From NCBI GenBank assembly GCA_949283205.1, contig CASDSD010000028.1, positions 50,431 through 114,430 of the forward strand: DNA of 64,000 nt, given 5' to 3'. The DNA comes from an uncultured Alistipes sp. GTDB taxonomy: Bacteria; Bacteroidota; Bacteroidia; Bacteroidales; Rikenellaceae. Under the pieces are notes generated by a model. That model saw only the letters and a list, made by a program, of their open reading frames with translations, made no database searches and was not told the DNA's origin. Position numbers and translations under genes: made by a program. Shown here one piece after another: positions 1-9,005 of the stretch. Numbering within the stretch: position 1 is the stretch's first letter; each line of letters opens with the position of its first letter.

Positions 1-815
1 AGGGCTCTGCCATGGCTACGGTCATAGCGCAGCTGGTGTCGCTCTCGATACAGATCGTACACTTCACCCGTCCCGACAGCTTCCTGCGTTTCCGCCGCGG
101 CATATTCCGCTTCAAGTGGGAGATCATTAAGAATATCATCGGCATAGGTATGGCGCCCTTCTTCATACAGTCGTGCGCCTGCGTCGTGGTGATCCTCATA
201 AACAACGCCCTGCGCAACCACGGAGGCGACCTCTATATCGGCGCCTACGGTATCGTCAACCGCGTGGCGTTCCTCTTCGTGATGGTGGTGATGGGTCTCA
301 ACCAGGGCATGCAGCCGATCGTGGGATACAACTACGGCGCGCAGAAATACGACCGTGTGATCAAGGTGCTGGGCATGACCATAGGCTGGGCCATGGCCAT
401 AACCACATTGGGCTTTATCGTGAGCGAGATATTCCCCTATTCGGTCGTGCACCTCTTCGTGAGTGAGAACGGCAACGGGGAGGCTACGGCGCTCATCGAC
501 GCCGCGGTGCACGGCCTCAAGATCATAATGCTGCTCTATCCCGTCGTGGGCTTCCAGATCGTGGTGGGCAACTTCTTCCAGTATATAGGCAAGGCGAAAC
601 GTGCCATTCTGCTCTCGCTGACGCGACAGATGCTCTTCATCATACCCCTGCTGCTCATACTGCCCGACATATGGGGCGCCGACGGCGTGTGGTATGCGAT
701 GCCCATCGCCGACTGTTTCTCTGTGCTGCTTGCGGCGGTGCTGCTCTTCTTCCAGTTGCGGCAGTTCAAACGCCTGATTGCCGAGCAGCGTTATGCCAGC
801 GACGCGATGCGATAG
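1..815 (+). CDS. MATE family efflux transporter, C-terminal part (cut by window edge)
   Basis: This is the C-terminal part of a MATE (multidrug and toxin extrusion) antiporter, an inner-membrane protein that exports drugs or metabolites in exchange for Na+ or H+. The reading frame is open from base 3 and has no natural start here, so the first half lies left of the window; the ATG at 12 is internal. The visible 267 residues contain about six hydrophobic segments and the MATE-like stretch NQGMQPIVGYNYGA, where the second six-helix bundle begins. It ends with a charged tail and a stop at 813-815. The following 284 bases up to the next gene hold no gene, only a terminator for the opposite strand. 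Substrate cannot be told from sequence. Confidence 0.9.
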   Translation, partial: GSAMATVIAQLVSLSIQIVHFTRPDSFLRFRRGIFRFKWEIIKNIIGIGMAPFFIQSCACVVVILINNALRNHGGDLYIGAYGIVNRVAFLFVMVVMGLNQGMQPIVGYNYGAQKYDRVIKVLGMTIGWAMAITTLGFIVSEIFPYSVVHLFVSENGNGEATALIDAAVHGLKIIMLLYPVVGFQIVVGNFFQYIGKAKRAILLSLTRQMLFIIPLLLILPDIWGADGVWYAMPIADCFSVLLAAVLLFFQLRQFKRLIAEQRYASDAMR

Positions 816-1029
816 TTGTGTCAGGGCGGCCAGTCTCCTTATAACCGTTGTCCGCGTGCATGTATTATTACGCAGCCGCATTCCGTTTGGAGCGGCCGCA
901 TGATCGAATCTCCATGTAGGATGGGTGCATGAGCGTGAAGGCCGGCGTAGAGAGAGGATTGCATGCGGGAGGAGTGGAATATGGAGAGGGTGGGAGGCCG
1001 GATGAACGGCGGGCGAGTGACAGGATAAA

Positions 1030-1062
1030 GGAAGCGGACGATTCAGAGAATCGTCCGCTTCC
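1030..1062 (-). terminator. Rho-independent terminator of the C1 peptidase gene
   Basis: A 14-bp perfect inverted repeat (1030-1043 with 1049-1062, loop CAGAG) lies 38 bases past the stop of the peptidase gene. On the minus strand it is followed by TTTATCCTG, a short U-rich run. Confidence 0.7.
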
Positions 1063-1099
1063 ATGCATTATGAGCGCGTGTGTGTTTCCCGCGAGCCGC

Positions 1100-2296
1100 C
1101 TACTTGAGGCCTATCTTCTTGAGAATCTCCTTCGGAACGGCGTTCTTGTTCACCATGATATCCATGGTCTTGTACTCCACGAAGGGGCGCGAGAAGTAGT
1201 AGAAACCGTCATACGGAGGACGTACGCCCCATGAGTTCTGCACCTTGTAGAAGAGCGATCCGTTCTGGTCGACGGCCGTGCCGACGATGACCATGCCGTG
1301 GTCGTCCGTGGTCTCGTAGTTGTCGAAAGCCTCCTGGCGCATCTCCTGTGTGATGGTCTTCTCCTTGACGGGCTCGTTGAGGCTGTAGATGCGGGCCTCC
1401 TTCTCGGCGTTCGTCAGCTTGCCCCACTTCTCGGCGTCCGAGCCTACCATGTTCTTCTCTGCGACCTCGGGGATGACGCCTATGGCCTTGCTGCCGACGA
1501 AGCCCTTCTCGCTGACATCGGTGCCCCATGCTACGGGACGGTTGTCGGCGATGGCGGCATCGACGATCTGCATCATCTCATCCAGAGGCACGTTGTATAC
1601 CTCGCCCCAGAGCCAGTTGTCGGGGACCTCGATCACGAAGGGCTCGTAGAAGGGGTGGTGCGTGTATGACGAGAACTCGATGTAGTCGCTCATCTTGATG
1701 GGCAGCGACTCGGCAAAGGTCTTGGGCGTGTACTCCTTGCCCTCATAGGTGAAGGTCTCGGGGCGCGGGCCGAAGTAGGCGTCGAGGATTGCGTTGAGTC
1801 CGTTCTGCCATGCGGGGGTGAGCTTGCCGTTCTTGTTCTTGATGACGGCGTCGACGTAAGCCTTCAGCACCTCGTCGATCTCGCCGAACTCGGGCAGCTC
1901 GGTACCGTAGTTGAGACCCTCGTATACCTCCTGGGGCACGATGCCGTACTCCTCTATGGCGTGTGTGACGTCATGGGCGGCGCCGCCCACGGCGAAGTTG
2001 AGCGATCCGTGTAGACGGACATACTTGACGGCCTTCTCGAAATAGATGTTGCGTACGACCCACATCTCCGAGAGCTTGACCTGCGGGCCTCCGGCACGCA
2101 GGATCTCCTCCTCGAGGAACGAGATCGTGGAGAAGCACCAGCAGGTGCCGCTGCGGTACTGGTTTGTGATGGGCACCGTCTGCACCGTCTTGGTGTCGGT
2201 GAACTTGTAGCCTTCAGTGGCATCCGCGTTCTGCGCTGCGGCGGTGAGTGCGGCGCCGGCCAGAACGGCTGTCAGAAGCATCGTAAGTTTCTTCAT
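1100..2296 (-). CDS. Exported C1-family cysteine peptidase, bleomycin hydrolase-like
   Basis: A 398-residue papain-fold cysteine peptidase of the bleomycin hydrolase/PepC-like branch common in Bacteroidales. Residues 1-21 form a Sec signal peptide (MKKLTMLLTAVLAG then AALTAAAQ), so it should act in the periplasm or outside the cell, unlike cytosolic PepC. The catalytic set is visible: Gln46 for the oxyanion hole, Cys52 in GTCWCFS, His333 in DDHGMVIVG and Asn354 in VQNSWG. It is followed by its own terminator. The upstream neighbour topA ends 42 bases before it on the same strand, so read-through is possible, but function does not link them. It is probably an aminopeptidase or broad peptidase; the substrate is unknown. 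Confidence 0.88.
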   Translation of the reverse strand: MKKLTMLLTAVLAGAALTAAAQNADATEGYKFTDTKTVQTVPITNQYRSGTCWCFSTISFLEEEILRAGGPQVKLSEMWVVRNIYFEKAVKYVRLHGSLNFAVGGAAHDVTHAIEEYGIVPQEVYEGLNYGTELPEFGEIDEVLKAYVDAVIKNKNGKLTPAWQNGLNAILDAYFGPRPETFTYEGKEYTPKTFAESLPIKMSDYIEFSSYTHHPFYEPFVIEVPDNWLWGEVYNVPLDEMMQIVDAAIADNRPVAWGTDVSEKGFVGSKAIGVIPEVAEKNMVGSDAEKWGKLTNAEKEARIYSLNEPVKEKTITQEMRQEAFDNYETTDDHGMVIVGTAVDQNGSLFYKVQNSWGVRPPYDGFYYFSRPFVEYKTMDIMVNKNAVPKEILKKIGLK

Positions 2297-2338
2297 ATTC
2301 TTTATGGTTTTAAGGTTTGTATTCCGGTATTGCTGCGG

Positions 2339-4642
2339 TTACTTTTTTTTCGAGTTCTTTACCGCCTCGAGGCACTCGGCGTATGTTATATCCTCGACCT
2401 TGGCACCGTGCGGCAGACGGTAGTTCTTGCCCTTGTATGCTATGTAGGCGCCGTAGCGGCCGTTGCGGATAAGCATGTCGGCATCCTCGTCGAAGGTCTT
2501 GAGCGGCGTGGCGGCTGCTGCGGCCTGCGCCTTGTGCTGCTCGATAAGCGCCACGGCGCGCTCGTAGCTTATGGTGTAGGGGTCGTCGCCCTTTGCCAGC
2601 GATACGAACGACTTGCCGTAACGGACATATGCCCCGTAGCGGCCGATGCCGACCATGAGGTCCTCACCCTCGTACTTGCCCAGGTTGCGCGGCAGGGCGA
2701 AGAGCTCGAGCGCCTCCTCGAGCGTGATGGAGGCGATGAGCTGTCCCTTCTTGAGCGAGGCGAAACGGCTCTTCTCGCCCTCGGCGCCCTCGATCTCGAC
2801 CATGGGGCCGTAACGCCCGATGCGCGCCTTCACCGTATGTCCCGTCGCGGGGTCCGTGCCGAGGATGCGCACCTGCCCGCTCATGTCGTTCTGGGTGCCG
2901 ATGGCCTTGTCGACCATCTGGTGGAAGGGCCCGTAGAAATCCTCTATCATGTGGTTCCACGTGATCTGTCCGTCGGCTATGCGGTCGAACTCCTTCTCGA
3001 CGTTGGCCGTGAAGTTGTAATCCATGATCTGCGAGAACTGCGACTCGAGGTAGTCGTTTACGACCATGCCTATGTCCGTGGGCGAGAGGCGGTTCTTCTC
3101 CTTGCCGAAGCTTTCGGTGAGGTTCTTTTCCGAGATCCTGCCCTGTGCGCCCAGCGTCAGCTGCACGTAGCTGCGGCGCTGCTCCTCGCGGTTCTGCTTG
3201 ACGACATACCCGCGGTTGATGATGGTGGTGATCGTCGGGGCGTATGTCGACGGACGGCCTATGCCCAGCTCCTCGAGCTTCTTTACGAGCGACGCCTCGT
3301 TATATCGTGCTGGCGGCGCCGTGAAACGTTCCGTTGCCGTCGCCTGCGATGCCGTCACCTTCTCGCCCTCCGTGAGCTTGGGCAGGGCGCCTTCGCTGCT
3401 CTCCGACTGCTCGTCGTCCGTGGATTCCGAATAGAGCCGCAGGAAACCGTCGAAACGTATCACCTCGCCCGTGGCGGCATACTGCCACGGCGTGCCGTCC
3501 ACGCCGATGGCGACAGACGTGCGGTCGATCTCGGCGGCGACCATCTGCGAGGCCACCGTGCGTTTCCATATCAGCTCGTAGAGCCGTTTCTCGGCCGTCG
3601 TGCCCTCGATGTGCATGCGGTCGATGTACGACGGACGTATCGCCTCGTGCGCCTCCTGCGCCCCCTTGGTCTTGGTCTTGTAGTTGTGCGCCGCAGAGTA
3701 CTTCTCGCCGAAGAGCGACGTGATCTCCGTCTTGCACTGCGCTATGGCCTGCTGCGAGAGGTTCACCGAGTCGGTACGCATGTATGTGATGAGACCCTGC
3801 TCATAGAGGTGCTGCGCCACGGACATTGTCTGCGCCACCGACATGCCCAGTTTGCGGCCCGCCTCCTGCTGCAGCGTCGAGGTGGTGAAGGGCGCCGCGG
3901 GGTAACGCTTCGCCGGCTTCTCCTCGACCCGGGTGACGGTATATGTCGCGCCGACGCTCTTTCTCAAAAACTCCTCGGCCTGCTCCTTGGTCTCGAAGCG
4001 GTTGCCCAGCTCCGCCTTGAAGAGGACCTTCTGGTCGTCGTCCGTACGGTAGAACTGCGCCACGACACGGAAATAGGGTGTCGATTGGAACGATATGATC
4101 TCGCGCTCGCGCTCCACGATGAGGCGTACGGCCACGCTCTGCACGCGGCCTGCCGAGAGCGACGGCTTGACCTTTTTCCACAGCACGGGCGAGAGTTCGA
4201 ACCCGACGATGCGGTCCAGCACGCGGCGCGCCTGCTGTGCGTTTACCAGATTCATGTCGATGGTGCGGGGGGTCTCTATGGCGTGAAGTATGGCGGGTTT
4301 TGTTATCTCGTGGAAGACGATCCGCTTGGTCTTGTCGACGGGCAGGTCGAGGACCTCCGCCAGGTGCCACGCTATTGCCTCACCCTCGCGGTCCTCATCG
4401 GATGCCAGCCATACGGTATCGACCTTCTTCGATAGTTTCGACAGTTCGTCGACGACCTTGCGCTTGTCGGGTAAGATTTCGTAGTCGGGGGCGAATTGCG
4501 AATCTATATCTATGCCGAGTCCCTTCTTCGACAGGTCGCGTATGTGGCCGAAACTCGATTTGACGACATACTCCTTGCCGAGAAATTTCTCTATTGTTTT
4601 GGCCTTGGCCGGAGACTCTACTATTACTAAGTTTTCCTGCAT
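2339..4642 (-). CDS. topA: DNA topoisomerase I (type IA)
   Basis: A 767-residue type IA topoisomerase that relaxes negative supercoils. The N-terminal Toprim domain shows IVESPAKAKTIEKFLG with Glu9 and the acidic triad DEDREGE at 82-88. The active-site Tyr287 lies in GLITYMRTDS. The C-terminal third carries topoisomerase C-terminal repeats of the RNGRYGAYI type (for example near residues 607, 666 and 726). There are no four-cysteine zinc ribbons, unlike the E. coli enzyme; this is usual in Bacteroidota. The start at 4642 gives a full-length protein, and its ATG follows the A-rich leader ATAAAGATCACAA. A hairpin ending the upstream DUF4270 gene separates it from that operon. Confidence 0.97.
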   Translation of the reverse strand: MQENLVIVESPAKAKTIEKFLGKEYVVKSSFGHIRDLSKKGLGIDIDSQFAPDYEILPDKRKVVDELSKLSKKVDTVWLASDEDREGEAIAWHLAEVLDLPVDKTKRIVFHEITKPAILHAIETPRTIDMNLVNAQQARRVLDRIVGFELSPVLWKKVKPSLSAGRVQSVAVRLIVEREREIISFQSTPYFRVVAQFYRTDDDQKVLFKAELGNRFETKEQAEEFLRKSVGATYTVTRVEEKPAKRYPAAPFTTSTLQQEAGRKLGMSVAQTMSVAQHLYEQGLITYMRTDSVNLSQQAIAQCKTEITSLFGEKYSAAHNYKTKTKGAQEAHEAIRPSYIDRMHIEGTTAEKRLYELIWKRTVASQMVAAEIDRTSVAIGVDGTPWQYAATGEVIRFDGFLRLYSESTDDEQSESSEGALPKLTEGEKVTASQATATERFTAPPARYNEASLVKKLEELGIGRPSTYAPTITTIINRGYVVKQNREEQRRSYVQLTLGAQGRISEKNLTESFGKEKNRLSPTDIGMVVNDYLESQFSQIMDYNFTANVEKEFDRIADGQITWNHMIEDFYGPFHQMVDKAIGTQNDMSGQVRILGTDPATGHTVKARIGRYGPMVEIEGAEGEKSRFASLKKGQLIASITLEEALELFALPRNLGKYEGEDLMVGIGRYGAYVRYGKSFVSLAKGDDPYTISYERAVALIEQHKAQAAAAATPLKTFDEDADMLIRNGRYGAYIAYKGKNYRLPHGAKVEDITYAECLEAVKNSKKK

Positions 4643-4670
4643 TTGTGATCTTTATTCTTTTAATACGACA

Positions 4671-4696
4671 AAACCTAAGCCGTAAAACTTAGGTTT
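4671..4696 (-). terminator. Terminator of the DUF4270 gene
   Basis: Inverted repeat AAACCTAAG (4671-4679) and CTTAGGTTT (4688-4696). On the minus strand the stem ends in TTT and is followed by TGTCGTATTAAA. It sits 23 bases past the DUF4270 stop and just before topA. Confidence 0.65.
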
Positions 4697-4718
4697 GCCG
4701 CATTGTGTATGATTCTCT

Positions 4719-6329
4719 CTATTTCACGAGCGTATATGTTATTTCGAGCCGAATGCTTGCGGGGTTGAGGGTGTATTCGCCGCCCTGTATCACCGAGCGG
4801 CTGAAAGTGTACTGATCGTATGCCGAGGGGCCGACATATATTGTCGTTCCGGGAACCTCCGAGTAGTCTATCTCGCCGTTGCTGCCGGGTTCGAGCTTCA
4901 GCACTTCGTTTACGATGGTCTGTATGTATGACGATATGTTCATGTTGTAGCACCCGAGGCTGCGGTTTATGTAGCCGCCGTATGCGAGCGTGCCCGAAGA
5001 CTCGTAGGTGTACATGTAGTCTGCCACGGGCGTCAGCTGCTTGTAGTTCGTGTAGAGTCCCAGCCGCGGGAGCGACTTCTCGTATGTCTCGGCCATGGCT
5101 ATGGGGTCGAGTTTCGTGTAGTCGTAGTCCGACTTCTCGAAGTATATGGTGAGGCTGGCCTGGTTGATGGCTGCGGCCGTGTAGTCGGTGTCGCCGCTGT
5201 GTATGTTGCGCAGCGAGGCGAGGAACTCGTCCGTGAACTTCAGCTCGGTGAGGATTCCGCCGCAACCCTCTACATATCCCAGCTGTACCTGGTCGCGGTT
5301 CTGCTCGTTCTCGTTGAACTTGACGAAGGCGAAATCCGAATCGGTGTAGTCGAAGGTGATGTTGTTGGCGCTGACGTTGCCGCACTGTGCGCTCTCGAGA
5401 TAGAAGTAGTACAGTCTGTCGAGCGTGTCGGCGATGATGTCGGGGTCGGGTCCGTTGCTGCGGTTGCGGCCGAAGAGCTCGAAGCCCGTAGACGAGGGGT
5501 CAAAGGCGAATACCGATCCTTCGCCTTCGGCTATCGACGTTTCTGCCGGTTCGATGTAGAGTCCCTTGAACGTGTGTATGAATGCCGAATCGGAGCTGTA
5601 GGCCTCGACGTTGTGCGTGGCCATGCCGTCCCAGTCGCTGTCCTCGGTGTTGATGCACCATATCCTGTCGACGAAGTCCTTGGTCAGGGGCGTCTCCTGC
5701 ATGCGTACCGATGTCGACGAGGGATATACGCCCTTGTCGGGATCGGGGAAGTTGAATGTGAAGACGGGCTGCGCGTCGGCTTTGATGTGTCCCTGCTTGC
5801 GGGCGTCGTACGAGATATAGAATGTCGAGTCCTCCGACTCTTCGTTTACGAGGTCCGACGTGAGCAGATAGACATTGTACTTTATTGGCTTTGTGGAGTC
5901 TCCGGCGAAGGTGTCCACCGAGAAGCGGAACATTGCCGAGTCGTATACGGGGCGGAATCCGAAGCCCACGGTATCGACGACGCCGTTCATGAAGGTGAAC
6001 TGGCTGGCGAAGGCCATGCGGCGCATGCCGAAGCGCGGGTCGTTCTGCAGTCCGAGGTACAGTTTTCCGAGCGATGACGATATGAGCGAATCGGTGCGGT
6101 AGAGGCGCGTCTCGAAGATCTGGCAGGGGGTATCCTCCTGGTCGGCCTCGGTCAGTTTGCCGCCGCTGTATAAGCGATAGCGCATCTTCATCTGCTGGTT
6201 TCCCGGGGCGAGCTCCTCGCCCAGCGTGTAGTCGGCGGTTGTGGTGCATCCGCCGAGAGTCGCAACGGCCGCCACGGCCAGGACCGCTGCGGCGGAGAAG
6301 ATGCGGCGTAATCTATTGCAGTTCTTCAT
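4719..6329 (-). CDS. DUF4270 family lipoprotein
   Basis: A lipoprotein of the DUF4270 family, which is restricted to Bacteroidota and has no agreed function. I chose the ATG at 6329 (536 residues) because the protein then starts MKNCNRLRR with a classic signal peptide and lipobox LGGC, Cys28; an ATG 33 bases upstream is also possible. The rest is beta-rich, with many Tyr/Ser/Asp residues and a conserved end of the type ASIRLEITYTLVK. It overlaps the 3' end of the glycogen synthase-like gene by 17 bases, so the two are translated from one mRNA. This pairing is seen in other Bacteroidales and suggests an envelope role, perhaps at the outer membrane; that is inference. Confidence 0.82.
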   Translation of the reverse strand: MKNCNRLRRIFSAAAVLAVAAVATLGGCTTTADYTLGEELAPGNQQMKMRYRLYSGGKLTEADQEDTPCQIFETRLYRTDSLISSSLGKLYLGLQNDPRFGMRRMAFASQFTFMNGVVDTVGFGFRPVYDSAMFRFSVDTFAGDSTKPIKYNVYLLTSDLVNEESEDSTFYISYDARKQGHIKADAQPVFTFNFPDPDKGVYPSSTSVRMQETPLTKDFVDRIWCINTEDSDWDGMATHNVEAYSSDSAFIHTFKGLYIEPAETSIAEGEGSVFAFDPSSTGFELFGRNRSNGPDPDIIADTLDRLYYFYLESAQCGNVSANNITFDYTDSDFAFVKFNENEQNRDQVQLGYVEGCGGILTELKFTDEFLASLRNIHSGDTDYTAAAINQASLTIYFEKSDYDYTKLDPIAMAETYEKSLPRLGLYTNYKQLTPVADYMYTYESSGTLAYGGYINRSLGCYNMNISSYIQTIVNEVLKLEPGSNGEIDYSEVPGTTIYVGPSAYDQYTFSRSVIQGGEYTLNPASIRLEITYTLVK

Positions 6330-7122
6330 AGAATCTGTTGTAATTGTCGAAAAAGTCCTCATCGTCGGGCTTGCGGTATTCGAGTACGGGTTTTCCGCTC
6401 TGGCGGGCGTACTCGACCAGCTGCTGCGAAGCCTCGGCCGAATCGACGGTTATGCCGTCGGCATAATCAATAACGAAGCGATAGAGATTTTCGTATGAAG
6501 GAGTTGCCAGAATGGCAAGTTTTTCATCCCTGACCCCCTCGTTGGCGATCTTTTGTGCGAAGAGCGCGTCGAGAGGCTCTGCAAAACGGTCTGCGGCGAG
6601 CGACACGACGATCTTGACGTCGCGGAAGAGCGGGTCGTCGTTGAAGACCTTCTTCAGGTATATGGGCACCACGGCCGACATCCACCCCATGCAATGTACC
6701 ACCGTGGGCGACCAGTTGAGCTTGCGCACGGTCTCCAGCACGCCGCGGGCAAAGAATATGGCTCTTTCGTCGTTGTCGGGGAATGGTGCATCGTCGCTGT
6801 CGTTGAGGACGGCCTTGCGTGCGAAGTAGTCGTCGTTGTCGATAAAGTATATCTGTATCCGCGCGGCGGGTATCGACGCCACCTTGATTATGAGCTGGTG
6901 GTCGTTGTCGTCGATTATGAGGTTCATCCCCGAGAGGCGTATCACCTCATGGAGCTGGTTGCGCCGCTCGTTGATGCACCCGTAGCGGGGCATGAACGTG
7001 CGGATCTCGTTGCCGCGCTCCTGCATTGCCTGCACGAGGCGCCGGCTCAGACCCGAAAGTTCGCTCTCCGGCAAGTAGGGCATGATCTCCTGACATACGT
7101 AAAGTATCTTGCGTGAAGCCAT
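6313..7122 (-). CDS. Glycogen/starch synthase-like protein, N-terminal GT5 domain only
   Basis: A 269-residue protein matching only the N-terminal Rossmann domain of GT5 glycogen synthases. It begins KILYVCQEIMPYLPE and contains the typical loop VVHCMGWMSAVVPIYLKK near residue 150. Full-length glycogen synthases have about 480 residues and a second domain with the ADP-glucose site and the E-x7-E motif; nothing of that domain follows, and the reading frame ends cleanly. Short proteins of this type are known in Bacteroidetes and are annotated as glycogen synthase, but they can hardly be complete enzymes. It is first in an operon with the DUF4270 lipoprotein. A -7 box TATCTTTG lies at 7150-7157. 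Confidence 0.8.
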   Translation of the reverse strand: MASRKILYVCQEIMPYLPESELSGLSRRLVQAMQERGNEIRTFMPRYGCINERRNQLHEVIRLSGMNLIIDDNDHQLIIKVASIPAARIQIYFIDNDDYFARKAVLNDSDDAPFPDNDERAIFFARGVLETVRKLNWSPTVVHCMGWMSAVVPIYLKKVFNDDPLFRDVKIVVSLAADRFAEPLDALFAQKIANEGVRDEKLAILATPSYENLYRFVIDYADGITVDSAEASQQLVEYARQSGKPVLEYRKPDDEDFFDNYNRFYEELQ

Positions 7123-7149
7123 AACTTTTGGGGTAATTTACATTCTTTG

Positions 7150-7157
7150 CAAAGATA
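7150..7157 (-). promoter_or_regulatory. -7 box for the GT5/DUF4270 operon
   Basis: The minus strand reads TATCTTTG, matching the Bacteroidota -7 consensus TANNTTTG, 28 bases before the start codon. I see no good -33 TTTG at the standard spacing. Confidence 0.5.
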
Positions 7158-7168
7158 CGAAATTTTTT

Positions 7169-8218
7169 CTAAAGAATCAGCATGGCGTCGCCGTAAGTGC
7201 CGAAACGGTACCCCTCCTCCTTGGCCACCTTGTAAGCGTTCATGACCAGGTCGTAGCCGCCGAATGCCGCCACCATCATCAGCTGTGTCGAGTAGGGGAG
7301 ATGGAAATTGGACACCATTGCGTCGCCCACGGTGAAGTCGTAGGGGTGGAAGATGAACTTGTTTGTCCACCCCTCCATGGGTTTGATCATGCCGTTCGTC
7401 GAGACGGCGGTCTCGACGGCGCGCATGACTGTCGTGCCTATGATCACCACCTTGTGGTGGTCGCGTTTTGCGGCGTTGACCTTCTCTGCGGCCTCCTCCG
7501 TCACGAAGAACTGCTCGGAGTCCATCTTGTGCTTCGAGAGGTCCTCCACGTCCACCGTACGGAAGTTGCCCAGGCCCACGTGCAGCGTGATGAAGGCCGA
7601 GTCGATGCCCTTGATCTCCATGCGCTTGAGTAGGTGCTTCGAGAAGTGCATGCCTGCCGTAGGAGCCGCCACGGCGCCCTCGTGCTTGGCGAAGATTGTC
7701 TGGTAACGCTCGGTATCCTCCGGCTCGACCTTCTCGCGCACCCAGCGCGGCAGGGGCGTCTCGCCCAGGCGGTAGAGCGCCGCCTTGAACTCGTCGTACG
7801 AGCCGTCGAAGAGGAACCGGAGCGTGCGGCCGCGCGAGGTGGTGTTGTCGATCACCTCGGCGCCCATCATGTCGTCGTCACCGAAATAGAGCTTGTTGCC
7901 GATACGTATCTTGCGGGCGGGATCCACCAGCACGTCCCACAGGCGCAGGTCGCGGTTGAGTTCGCGCAGCAGGAATATTTCGATCTCGGCGCCCGTCTTC
8001 TCCTTGTTTCCGTAGAGGCGTGCGGGGAATACCTTCGTGTCATTGAAGACGAAGATGTCCTTCTCCTCGAAATAGTCGATTATGTCCTTGAATATGCGGT
8101 GTTCGATGGCACCCGTGGCACGGTTTATCACCATCAGCCGCGCCTCGTCGCGGTTCTCGGCCGGATATTTGGCCAGCATGTCGGGCGTGAAATCGTACCC
8201 GTATTGAGACAGCTTCAT
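7169..8218 (-). CDS. queA: S-adenosylmethionine:tRNA ribosyltransferase-isomerase
   Basis: QueA transfers and isomerises the ribosyl moiety of SAM onto preQ1 at wobble position 34 of Asn, Asp, His and Tyr tRNAs, making epoxyqueuosine. The 349 residues match the family's usual length. Family signatures are visible: [15 protein letters not shown] near the N-terminus, [13 protein letters not shown], the central [14 protein letters not shown] and the C-terminal [18 protein letters not shown]. It lies downstream of truB with a 54-base gap and could belong to the long minus-strand group uppP-truB-queA, a mix of tRNA modification and envelope genes. Confidence 0.97.
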   Translation of the reverse strand: MKLSQYGYDFTPDMLAKYPAENRDEARLMVINRATGAIEHRIFKDIIDYFEEKDIFVFNDTKVFPARLYGNKEKTGAEIEIFLLRELNRDLRLWDVLVDPARKIRIGNKLYFGDDDMMGAEVIDNTTSRGRTLRFLFDGSYDEFKAALYRLGETPLPRWVREKVEPEDTERYQTIFAKHEGAVAAPTAGMHFSKHLLKRMEIKGIDSAFITLHVGLGNFRTVDVEDLSKHKMDSEQFFVTEEAAEKVNAAKRDHHKVVIIGTTVMRAVETAVSTNGMIKPMEGWTNKFIFHPYDFTVGDAMVSNFHLPYSTQLMMVAAFGGYDLVMNAYKVAKEEGYRFGTYGDAMLIL

Positions 8219-8272
8219 ATTTTTATGACTTTACAATGGTCCGGAAAGACACAAATATCAATATATAATACG

Positions 8273-8998
8273 TTATTTTCCGGATTTTGTTTCATATTGC
8301 GACAGCTTTTCGAGGAAAAAGTCAAGATTCATCGCCTCCTCGACGCGGAACCCGCCGCTGCGCGTGCGGCGCAGCGCCGTAAGGTATGCTCCGCTGCCGA
8401 GCGCCTCGCCTATCTCGGCCGCAAGGGAGCGGATATATGTGCCGCGGCTGCAGCGTACGCGTATGTCCATGTGCGGCAGCTCGAAACGCGTCATCTCCAT
8501 CTCGTATATGTTCACCAGGGCCTTGCGTACGGGGGCCTCCTCGCCCGCGCGGGCCATCTCGTATGCGCGCACGCCGTCGATCTTCTTGGCCGAGTATACG
8601 GGGGGCATCTGCAGCCGCTCCCCCGTGAGGCTGCGCAGCGCCTCGCAGGCCGCCTCGCGCGTGATGTGTTCGTACGGATAGCGGCGGTCTATCGGGTGTT
8701 CCATGTCGAAGCTCGGGGTCGTCGCCCCCAGCTCCAATGAGGCCGTGTACTCCTTCTCCTCGGCCTGGAAGGTGTCGACCATCTTCGTGGCGCGGCCGAT
8801 GCAGACGATCAGTACGCCCGTGGCCAGGGGGTCGAGCGTACCGGCGTGCCCCACCTTGATCTTCTTGTACCCTTTTTTGTTCAGGGTGAACTTTATCTTG
8901 CGTACCACGTCGGCCGAGGTCCAGCGCAGCGGTTTGTCGATGACGGCGACATAGCCTTCGGCGAAGTCCACTCCGCCAAGGTCGAGAGTCTGTTCCAT
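8273..8998 (-). CDS. truB: tRNA pseudouridine-55 synthase
   Basis: TruB makes pseudouridine 55 in the T-loop of tRNAs. The 241 residues carry the catalytic motif [14 protein letters not shown], whose Asp is the nucleophile, at about residues 51-64. The motifs [15 protein letters not shown] near residue 24 and [17 protein letters not shown] in the C-terminal part are also typical. The C-terminal PUA domain seen in E. coli is absent, as in other Bacteroidetes. The gene begins 7 bases after the uppP stop, so the two are tightly coupled. Confidence 0.97.
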   Translation of the reverse strand: MEQTLDLGGVDFAEGYVAVIDKPLRWTSADVVRKIKFTLNKKGYKKIKVGHAGTLDPLATGVLIVCIGRATKMVDTFQAEEKEYTASLELGATTPSFDMEHPIDRRYPYEHITREAACEALRSLTGERLQMPPVYSAKKIDGVRAYEMARAGEEAPVRKALVNIYEMEMTRFELPHMDIRVRCSRGTYIRSLAAEIGEALGSGAYLTALRRTRSGGFRVEEAMNLDFFLEKLSQYETKSGK

Positions 8999-9005
8999 GC
9001 AGGTG

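Noticed and set aside
2330-4435. 701-codon open frame on the plus strand, opposite topA
   Set aside because: It mirrors topA in GC-rich DNA; the product is Arg/Leu/Val-rich without domains, and topA is beyond doubt.
6329-6362. Longer start of the DUF4270 protein
   Set aside because: It adds 11 residues before a normal lipoprotein signal peptide; the shorter start fits secretion better, though the longer cannot be excluded.
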